Part shown: positions 57,549 to 64,000 of the stretch, one piece after another
How positions within the stretch are numbered: position 1 is the first letter of the stretch
Layout: each line of letters opens with the position of its first letter
Assembly (NCBI RefSeq): GCF_013367775.1
Contig: NZ_CP055157.1
Location: 2,187,001 to 2,251,000, forward strand
DNA: 64,000 bases
Reading direction: 5' to 3'
Origin: Microbulbifer sp. YPW1
GTDB taxonomy: Bacteria > Pseudomonadota > Gammaproteobacteria > Pseudomonadales > Cellvibrionaceae
The notes under the pieces: generated by a model
Databases searched by the model: none
The model's input: only the letters and a program-made list of their open reading frames with translations
Told to the model about the DNA's origin: nothing
Made by a program: the position numbers and the translations under genes

Positions 57549-58643
57549 ATGGCTTCACATCAGTTGATCGGTGCCGAGGTTTCTCTTTATACAGGGAAAC
57601 TCCGCTGCTATCTGAAATACAAACACATTCCATTTGAAGAGGTTATCGCCTCACGGGAAGTGTTTCAGGATGTCATTATTCCACGTACCGGTGTGCGCTA
57701 TATCCCGGTATTGATTACCGCTGAAGGTGAGGCACTGCAGGATACAACGGTAATCATCGACGCCCTGGAAAAGCGTTATCCCGAATCACCGGTGTATCCG
57801 GCTACGCCAAAACAGAATCTCATCTCTTTATTACTCGAAACCTACGGTGACGAGTGGCTGGTAATTCCCGCAATGCACTACCGCTGGAATATCGACGAAA
57901 ACCGGAGTTTCGCCATCGGCGAGTTCGGTCGTACCTCGGCACCGCACGCGAGTAAAGAGGAACAGATGGCAATCGGGCAGCAGACCGCCAAGCCCTTCGC
58001 CGGCGCGCTGTCGATGTTGGGGGTAGCAGACGACATCGTACCCGCCATCGAAAAAAGTTACCTGAGCCTGCTGACAGATCTGGATCGCCACTTTGCTCTT
58101 TACCCCTATTTGCTGGGCAGCCGCCCCTGTATGGGAGATTTCGGCCTGATTGGCCCCCTGTATGCGCACCTGTATCGCGATCCGTATTCCGGACGGTTGA
58201 TGGAAGCACAGGCGCCCAATGTGGTTGGCTGGGTCAAGCGTATGATCGAGCCCGCTCCGCGATCCGGCGAGTTTCTGGCATACGACCAAGTGCCGGAAAC
58301 CCTGTACCCGGTTTTACAGCGCATGCTGGAGGAGCAGGGTCCGGTTATTCGGCAGACAATGGAACAGGTCGGCAACTGGCAGGGAGGTGATCAGATTGAG
58401 CGCGCTATCGGCGAGGTCGGGTTTACCATTGAGGGCGTCAGCGGAACGCGCCTGACGTTTCCCTATATGCAATGGATGTGGCAGCGCTGCCATGATTTTT
58501 ACGCCAGCCTGGAAGGGGAAGATAAGCGCAGGGTGAGCGGTTTGCTGGATGCAATAAACGGACTGGATGAATTGCTCGAGCAGCCTTTGCCGCGACGTGT
58601 TCACCGCGTTGAAAATAAAATGCGTGTGGATAAAGCGCAATAG
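57549..58643 (+). CDS. Glutathione S-transferase-like protein
   Basis: This 364-residue protein begins with a thioredoxin-fold GST N-domain (about 8-85; EVSLYTGKLRCYLKYKHIPFEEV, then IPVLITAEGEALQDTTVIIDALEKRYP). The C-domain contains HFALYPYLLGSRPCMGDFGLIGPLYAHLYRD. It is about 140 residues longer than a usual GST, with an extra helical C-terminal part. No classical catalytic Ser, Cys or Tyr stands out in the first motif. The gene starts 28 bp after the molybdopterin fusion and is probably cotranscribed, which hints at a shared, perhaps detoxifying, role. The substrate is unknown. Confidence 0.78.
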   Translation: MASHQLIGAEVSLYTGKLRCYLKYKHIPFEEVIASREVFQDVIIPRTGVRYIPVLITAEGEALQDTTVIIDALEKRYPESPVYPATPKQNLISLLLETYGDEWLVIPAMHYRWNIDENRSFAIGEFGRTSAPHASKEEQMAIGQQTAKPFAGALSMLGVADDIVPAIEKSYLSLLTDLDRHFALYPYLLGSRPCMGDFGLIGPLYAHLYRDPYSGRLMEAQAPNVVGWVKRMIEPAPRSGEFLAYDQVPETLYPVLQRMLEEQGPVIRQTMEQVGNWQGGDQIERAIGEVGFTIEGVSGTRLTFPYMQWMWQRCHDFYASLEGEDKRRVSGLLDAINGLDELLEQPLPRRVHRVENKMRVDKAQ

Positions 58644-58717
58644 CTCGTGCCCCGGAGTACGGGGCACCGTTTAATTACCGATGCAGCATCAGCGGTTGGT
58701 GGCTGCTGCGAATCGGG

Positions 58718-59122
58718 TCATTCAACCTTTTGCCATACCTCGTATTCAACCCGCTTGCCATTTTCCCAGCGAGTGTTGTACCAGTATTCCCCTTCTACCC
58801 TGGCATCAAACGCGAATATCGCGCCCGGTTTCTCGCCAAAGGAATTGAGCTGAAGCTTCTCAACGTACTTCCCGTCCTCGAATTCATAAGACCCTGTGCC
58901 AGAAGCCCAGAAAGTGTCGCCCTTCATGGAGGTGAAACTGAAGTGGGTATCGGAAATGATTTTCAGGGACTGCATATTGAGTGACTGATAACTAATCAAA
59001 TCACCTTCACCATTGATGTACTCGCCGGATTTCAGCTTCCATACCCCCTTAAGGTCCAGCGATGATGCCAGGGCCATGGGAGATACCAGAAACAGGGCAG
59101 TGAGAACAGCGGTTAATTTCAT
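58718..59122 (-). CDS. Small secreted protein, lipocalin-like
   Basis: This 134-residue protein has a signal peptide (MKLTAVLTALFLVSPMALAS). It is followed by beta-rich sequence with LKGVWKLKSGEYINGEGD near the start, and aromatic and Glu-rich strands to the end. The pattern (LxGxWKL...) recalls lipocalin-like or DUF4488-type secreted proteins, but I do not recognise a specific family. An alternative start is ATG 59134. It has no operon partner, and the small membrane gene upstream is separated by 45 bp. Expression conditions cannot be inferred. Confidence 0.65.
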   Translation of the reverse strand: MKLTAVLTALFLVSPMALASSLDLKGVWKLKSGEYINGEGDLISYQSLNMQSLKIISDTHFSFTSMKGDTFWASGTGSYEFEDGKYVEKLQLNSFGEKPGAIFAFDARVEGEYWYNTRWENGKRVEYEVWQKVE

Positions 59123-59166
59123 CGGATAATCCATTATGTCGTTATTACGGCGTGCTTCAGGTGGAA

Positions 59167-59445
59167 TCAAGCAGGATCCTGCTTTCCAGTCAGTATCCGC
59201 TCGGTCCTCTGTCTGAATCCCTCTTCAAATGCCACCAGAGCGGCGAGCAGGGCAGACAGTATAAAGCCCGATATGGGAATACCAATAAACCAGATGAAAT
59301 AGAGAATAGGGAATCCAATGAACGGGCTGAATATCGTGCCCAGCAGAATCACGATAAAAGCCAGCATCGAGAAGAAACACAGGATTCTGGCAAACGAGAG
59401 CACTATGGACAGGTGCTTGCTTTGTATATTTCTGAATGGGTCCAT
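59167..59445 (-). CDS. Small hypothetical membrane protein
   Basis: This 92-residue protein has two hydrophobic segments (about 13-40 and 42-70) and a charged C-terminus (EEGFRQRTERILTG). No family is recognised. The start is well supported by AAGGAGGAG 6 bases before the ATG. It may be cotranscribed with the secreted protein downstream (59122), since both are on the minus strand with a 45-bp gap. Confidence 0.6.
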   Translation of the reverse strand: MDPFRNIQSKHLSIVLSFARILCFFSMLAFIVILLGTIFSPFIGFPILYFIWFIGIPISGFILSALLAALVAFEEGFRQRTERILTGKQDPA

Positions 59446-59484
59446 TCAACTCCTCCTTGAGTTTTAGTTTTCTTGACGCTTCTG

Positions 59485-59958
59485 CTATTCACCTGTTTCC
59501 GATAGCGCTAACAGCATAATGTCTACTTGCTGTCCCTTATAGGACTGCCTTCTCAATAATGTCCAGCCAAGCGCCTCGTAATAATCGCGACTGCTGGGTG
59601 TGAACAGATAAAGCTGGTCCAGGGAATTGCGGCGAGCGAAGGCGATCAAATGCTGGACCAGCTGTTTGCCAGCGCCCTGCTGCCGGTAATCCGGGTGTAC
59701 ATATAGATTGGCCAGCCACGGAGTCCACGGCTCGTCGATATCCATATCATGCGGTAACAGGCTGATTGAGCCAACCACGTTGCCGTCTACTTGCGCGACA
59801 AATGTGGAGGGTACTGTCCCCTGCGCCGTCGACGCCACCAACTCTGTCTGGAAATCTTCCAGAGTCTCCTCGGGGTAAAGGGTGTGCCATTCGTCGAAGT
59901 GCCATCGGGCCAGAGTCCCGATGACCTCCGGAGCATGTGCCAGGTTGATAATCTGCAT
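59485..59958 (-). CDS. GNAT family N-acetyltransferase
   Basis: This 157-residue acetyl-CoA-dependent acetyltransferase (PF00583) has the acetyl-CoA pyrophosphate-binding motif in VHPDYRQQGAGKQLVQHLIAFAR (Q/RxxGxG/A type). A later beta strand reads LYLFTPSSRDYYEALGW, typical of the GNAT C-terminal half. The acceptor is unknown. It appears to be a single-gene unit with no link to the sugar loci. Confidence 0.85.
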   Translation of the reverse strand: MQIINLAHAPEVIGTLARWHFDEWHTLYPEETLEDFQTELVASTAQGTVPSTFVAQVDGNVVGSISLLPHDMDIDEPWTPWLANLYVHPDYRQQGAGKQLVQHLIAFARRNSLDQLYLFTPSSRDYYEALGWTLLRRQSYKGQQVDIMLLALSETGE

Positions 59959-60020
59959 AGGTGTTCGCTGAATTCTTATGGTACTGGTGTCACGACTCTA
60001 AAGAGGATCCGTGGCCCTGG

Positions 60021-60158
60021 TTACTCCCCGGCTTGTTGTTCCTGCTTTGCACGCTCGGCCTTGGATATGTAGCGGGGCTTGCTCTTGGGATTGAGCTTGT
60101 CGTTGGCCTTCTTGGCCTTCTTCTTCAGGATCTGGTTGACTTTCTTCCTGCGGTTCAT
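60021..60158 (-). CDS. DUF2986 small basic protein
   Basis: This 45-residue Lys/Arg-rich protein matches DUF2986 (PF11661): it begins MNRRKKVNQILKKKAKKAN and ends in SKAERAKQEQQAGE. Function is unknown; such short basic proteins are common in marine Gammaproteobacteria. The frame is open from 60248, but the conserved family start is ATG 60158, and the longer N-terminus is non-typical. Confidence 0.75.
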   Translation of the reverse strand: MNRRKKVNQILKKKAKKANDKLNPKSKPRYISKAERAKQEQQAGE

Positions 60159-60314
60159 GGGATTCTCGGTGGGGTTGCGGGCATATGTGGATACCATAAC
60201 TGGTCTGGCGAATGTGTGCATATTAACGTCCCCGGCATGGCGAACCAACGTGTGCTACATTGCGCGCGCAGTCCGCATTCTCCAATTACCCCCAGACGTG
60301 AGTGAGCTCTCCCC

Positions 60315-61019
60315 ATGAAGCCCTGGATCCAACTCGGTACCGCCCAGATTCCCAACGACGGCGGGGTGCTCACACTGCGCCAGCGCGACCAGGAATTCTC
60401 CATTTCTCTGTCCGGTCCCCGTGGCGAACTCATGAACAGTCGCCGGTTCAACAGCGAGCAGCAGCTCTCGGTGTTGGGTTGTGCTCATCTGAAGAACCGG
60501 GAGCATGCCCGCGTACTGGTAGGTGGTATGGGGATGGGCTACACACTGGCGGCGGCCCTTGAGGCAGTGCCATCCAGCGCCGAGGTAATGGTCGCCGACC
60601 TGATTCCCGAGGTCGTGGAGTGGAACCGAGGACCACTGGGAAACTGTGCCGGACGGCCTCTGGATGATGCCCGGGTAAGCGTACATATCGGCGACGTGGC
60701 AGAGCTACTGACGAAGGGTGACGCTCGCTATGACGCCGTGCTCCTGGATGTGGACAATGGTCCGGAGGGGCTGACACACAGTGACAACAACTGGCTGTAC
60801 TCTGTAGAGGGGACCAGCAGTATTTTCAGTAGTCTGGCATCGGGCGGTGTTCTGGCGGTGTGGTCGGCGGGGCCCGACTCCATGTACGTCGGCCGTCTAA
60901 AGAAGGCAGGCTTTCAGGTAAAGGTAGAGACAGTGCGAGAGCGCCCCGGTAAGGGGGCGCGCCACACTATTTTTGTGGCAAGGAAAATGGCCGCACGGCG
61001 TGTGAAAAAATCCCGTTGA
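60315..61019 (+). CDS. Spermidine synthase-like methyltransferase-fold protein
   Basis: This 234-residue protein has a Rossmann fold with the SAM-type glycine motif in VLVGGMGMGYTLAAAL, the acidic VMVADLIPEVVEWNR and DAVLLDVDNGPEG, resembling spermidine-synthase-like proteins (PF01564 relatives). The gatekeeper residues needed for putrescine are not evident, so it may not make spermidine. It is cytoplasmic. It stands alone, convergent with the Cys-rich gene downstream. Confidence 0.8.
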   Translation: MKPWIQLGTAQIPNDGGVLTLRQRDQEFSISLSGPRGELMNSRRFNSEQQLSVLGCAHLKNREHARVLVGGMGMGYTLAAALEAVPSSAEVMVADLIPEVVEWNRGPLGNCAGRPLDDARVSVHIGDVAELLTKGDARYDAVLLDVDNGPEGLTHSDNNWLYSVEGTSSIFSSLASGGVLAVWSAGPDSMYVGRLKKAGFQVKVETVRERPGKGARHTIFVARKMAARRVKKSR

Positions 61020-61035
61020 GGGCATGCTTGCTGGG

Positions 61036-61257
61036 TTAGGTGATCTTTCCGCAACAGTGCTGCCCCTGCTGGATCGGCGGACATTTGACTGTGCCAAACG
61101 AACAGAAAACACAGCAATCACCAGGCTTTGGCTTTAGCAGGGTTTGGCAGCTCTCGCACTCATAAAAGAAGATACAACAATCTGTCGGCATGATTTCCAT
61201 CTTCTGGTGATGGCATTCAGGACAAGTGATCGTTGACTCGAGAATCATGTCTGCCAT
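61036..61257 (-). CDS. Small Cys-rich GDCCVFC family protein
   Basis: This 73-residue protein has CPECHHQ, DCCIFFYECESC and GDCCVFCSFGTVKCPPIQ, then HCC near the C-terminus. The pattern matches a widespread short family marked by GDCCVFCSYG..CPP, whose function is not established; metal binding is likely. The start at ATG 61257 (or 61248) is uncertain, and the frame remains open to 61341. It lies at the edge of the lower-GC cassette-like region. Confidence 0.7.
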   Translation of the reverse strand: MADMILESTITCPECHHQKMEIMPTDCCIFFYECESCQTLLKPKPGDCCVFCSFGTVKCPPIQQGQHCCGKIT

Positions 61258-61330
61258 ATTCCTGCCACTATTTTCAAATTCATAGATGTGAGGCCCGTTA
61301 CAAAGAGACGTGGCCCGGAATGATACTTTT

Positions 61331-61846
61331 TTATTGTGCAAATGCCTGTTCAGAACTCACTGAGCAGGTTTCTGTTGGTTGGGTTTCATTTGAGCGGTTT
61401 ACAATCCAGCAATCGCCATAAATTGAGCAGTAACAAATTTCGATTTGTATTTTTTTATCTAAAGTCAGGACGTCGCTAATTAGTTCTCCCTTGTACTTTA
61501 CAGGGTTGATGGTTTGTCCTGATGATAATATGACGTTACTGAAGTGCGATTGAGAAATATTTTTGAACTCCGGTAATTCGGCCCACTTTTTTAAAAAGTG
61601 GTTCCCTGAACTTACCTTTGCATACTCTATAATCGCAGGGCCGGTACCTCTATTTGAAACGCCGTAGCTGAAACCGTTATTATTGTAGCTTCTGAAAATT
61701 TCCACTCTTGGCCAAACCGAGGCTTTAGCATAGGCGCGGTCAATATAGGCGGAATAAATGGAAATAGCTGCGGTGATCAAGCCAATAAATAGCGCTGTTA
61801 GTGCAACGAGCATTTCTGGGTTTTTATACCATTTTTCTTTTTGCAT
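61331..61846 (-). CDS. Hypothetical membrane-anchored protein (cassette-like)
   Basis: This 171-residue protein has one N-terminal membrane helix (about 13-33, VALTALFIGLITAAISIYSAY) and a soluble domain with scattered Cys (ICYCSIYGDCW). No family is recognised. Base composition is visibly lower in GC than in the sugar loci. It is the left-most of three small minus-strand genes divided by structured repeats, an arrangement like integron cassettes. Its 3' end lies within about 75 bp of the Cys-rich gene's start. Confidence 0.65.
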   Translation of the reverse strand: MQKEKWYKNPEMLVALTALFIGLITAAISIYSAYIDRAYAKASVWPRVEIFRSYNNNGFSYGVSNRGTGPAIIEYAKVSSGNHFLKKWAELPEFKNISQSHFSNVILSSGQTINPVKYKGELISDVLTLDKKIQIEICYCSIYGDCWIVNRSNETQPTETCSVSSEQAFAQ

Positions 61847-61904
61847 TCACTTACTCCCTTAAAACGAGTGATGCTTAAATTGGCTAGCGCTGCAGTCAGG
61901 CCGA

Positions 61905-61971
61905 CTTGCTTTGTGCGCGTTTTGCACGAAATGTGGAGCGCAGCGGCCGATCAAAACGTGCACAAAGCAAG
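61905..61971. repeat. Structured repeat R1 (attC-like)
   Basis: CTTGCTTTGTGCGCGTTTTG (61905-61924) and CAAAACGTGCACAAAGCAAG (61952-61971) form 20-bp arms with one mismatch. The loop holds GGAGCGCAGCGGCC. The same central box recurs in R2 and R3. It lies between two small genes, where an integron attC would be, but a clear GTTRRRY core was not found. Confidence 0.6.
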
Positions 61972-61989
61972 ACGCCGGCTGATTTTCTA

Positions 61990-62373
61990 TCAGCCAAATT
62001 TAAATTTAATCGTTTGAATGACATACACTGGAGTTCGCTTAGTGTTGTCTTTTGACGGAACATACTTTTGTTTCGTACTTGCAACTAGTGCACTTTGATC
62101 CCAGGCTCCCTCTGGATACGACTCTATGATCTCTGGGTTATATACATCACCTTTTGAATCAATAAGAAAACGTACCTTTACAACCCCTTGTGTACCAGGC
62201 GCTGGTACTACGCGAGGCGAAATGCTAAATCTAATAGATTTACTTTCATTAACCCAGTAGCGATCCAGTTTATCAATCCCTATCTCTACTGGCTCTGAGG
62301 TCAAGTATTGCTCAGATGTTGAAGCGCATGAAGCAATCGCAATTGACATGATGATGATCAATATAATTTTCAT
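61990..62373 (-). CDS. TonB C-terminal-domain lipoprotein (cassette-like)
   Basis: This 127-residue lipoprotein (lipobox ASCAS, about residue 16) has a domain resembling the TonB C-terminus (PF03544): GTQGVVKVRFLIDSKGDVYNPEIIESYPEGAWDQSALVASTKQKY. It lacks a membrane helix and Pro-rich spacer, so it is not a complete TonB energy transducer; a periplasmic partner role is possible. ATG 62373 is chosen for the signal. It is flanked by repeats R1 and R2, with low GC, which suggests acquisition. Confidence 0.75.
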   Translation of the reverse strand: MKIILIIIMSIAIASCASTSEQYLTSEPVEIGIDKLDRYWVNESKSIRFSISPRVVPAPGTQGVVKVRFLIDSKGDVYNPEIIESYPEGAWDQSALVASTKQKYVPSKDNTKRTPVYVIQTIKFKFG

Positions 62374-62435
62374 AGTATGTCCGTTATTGTTAGATATCGA
62401 ATACATGGCAGCCCGCTGCAGGAGTGGCTTTCTTT

Positions 62436-62501
62436 GGACGTGCTTTGCGCAAAAAGGGAAGCGAAGCGACCTGTACAAAATGCACACAAAGTAAGACGTC
62501 C
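62436..62501. repeat. Structured repeat R2 (attC-like)
   Basis: GGACGTGCTTTGCGC (62436-62450) pairs imperfectly with GCACACAAAGTAAGACGTCC (62482-62501), around a centre GGGAAGCGAAGCGACC that mirrors the R1 and R3 box GGAGCGCAGCG(A/G)CC. It sits between the TonB-like and the two-helix gene. Confidence 0.55.
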
Positions 62502-62543
62502 CACGGAGGTATGAATTAATATGCCTGCGTCTTTATATGGGAG

Positions 62544-62750
62544 CTAACTACCCACTTGCTTTGGTGCTAAGAGGGTTAGTACTGCCAAGTAAAGCCAACC
62601 ACCGACCCAGCTAAAACCTAAAACTAGAGCAACCGCTGAGCAGGCTACGGCTGAACGTCCTTGCTTCTTCGCAACCCAAAATGCCAGTAATGCCGGAATA
62701 ATGGAAGTGAATATCAGTATGTAGGGGGTGAGCCCAATATTTATATTCAT
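62544..62750 (-). CDS. Small two-helix membrane protein (cassette-like)
   Basis: This 68-residue protein has two hydrophobic segments (about 8-27 and 35-62) separated by KKQGRS. No family is recognised; it has the look of short membrane proteins often annotated as hypothetical in mobile cassettes. It is enclosed by repeats R2 (downstream) and R3 (upstream) on the same strand as its two neighbours. Nothing shows its role. Confidence 0.6.
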   Translation of the reverse strand: MNINIGLTPYILIFTSIIPALLAFWVAKKQGRSAVACSAVALVLGFSWVGGWLYLAVLTLLAPKQVGS

Positions 62751-62825
62751 AAAATACTCAAAATCTACTTTTCTTAGAAAACGAATGGATCCATATAGTA
62801 TCGCGCATAACCGCGGAAAATTTGA

Positions 62826-62885
62826 GGCTCTTTATACGCAAAAATAGGAGCGCAGCGACCGCAAATAAAGTGCACAAATTTGGCC
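62826..62885. repeat. Structured repeat R3 (attC-like)
   Basis: The box GGAGCGCAGCGACC is flanked by GGCTCTTTATACGC on the left and GTGCACAAATTTGGCC on the right. It shares centre and right-arm features (GTGCACAAA) with R1. It lies upstream of the two-helix gene and 208 bp before the transposase start. Confidence 0.55.
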
Positions 62886-62938
62886 GTCGGCCTGTACTGT
62901 CTTGTATGGTCTACTTCCCCCGAATCCGGTAAGTTGAA

Positions 62939-64000
<1,062 letters not shown>

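Noticed and set aside
61905..62885. CRISPR array
   Set aside because: The three repeats are long, imperfect, about 400-530 bp apart and separated by genes, unlike CRISPR spacing.

Overview
The window (about 60% GC) looks like chromosome from a marine, polysaccharide-degrading gammaproteobacterium of the Cellvibrionales/Microbulbifer type. This is inferred from the large TonB-dependent receptors, the poly-serine linkers in secreted proteins, the many lipoprotein and secreted glycoside hydrolases, and a SapC / cupin_8 / tryptophan-halogenase set next to a receptor. No tRNA, rRNA or CRISPR array was seen.

Region 1 (1-24,660) is mainly a beta-1,3-glucan (laminarin) utilisation locus. A truncated malG ends at 774. 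Then come a TonB-dependent receptor, SapC, a cupin_8/JmjC-like protein, a flavin halogenase-like protein, a diheme DHOR-type protein fused to glucan-binding modules, a GH16 lipoprotein, a GH3 lipoprotein and a 1,397-residue GH16-GH128 two-enzyme laminarinase. After these lie a PETase/cutinase-like hydrolase divergent from a lipase-foldase-like protein, a membrane-bound AraC-type regulator and glucokinase.

Region 2 (24,661-52,540) is a starch/maltodextrin locus. It holds a second TonB-dependent receptor with its own halogenase-like partner, an esterase, a Usp protein, two paralogous GH13 lipoproteins that flank a redox pair, and, on the minus strand, a neopullulanase-like GH13, a GH31 and another GH13. 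A further GH13 with starch-binding-like modules faces this operon. The redox pair is a 1,880-residue protein joining starch-binding modules, a PQQ-type sugar dehydrogenase, four CxxCH haem sites and the DUF1587/1595/1592/1588/1585 set, followed by a Tat-exported DUF1552 protein.

Both loci therefore carry a polysaccharide-binding c-type cytochrome beside classical hydrolases. This suggests an oxidative arm in the periplasm or on the cell surface and is the most interesting hypothesis in the window. Two recurrent DNA motifs may tie the loci together. Motif A, CAARGTGGGRCGAC, lies upstream of most glucan genes. Motif B is a GC-rich palindrome family built on CTCC(T)CCCC/GGGGAGGAG and lies upstream of the starch genes.

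Region 3 (52,550-61,260) is ordinary chromosome: an AraC regulator divergent from a ferredoxin-FNR-molybdopterin fusion, a GST-like protein, small hypotheticals, GNAT, DUF2986, a spermidine-synthase-like protein and a Cys-rich protein. Region 4 (61,330-64,000) is accessory DNA with visibly lower GC. Three small minus-strand genes are separated by related structured repeats, a cassette-like arrangement, and an IS110-family transposase with a structured left end runs off the window.
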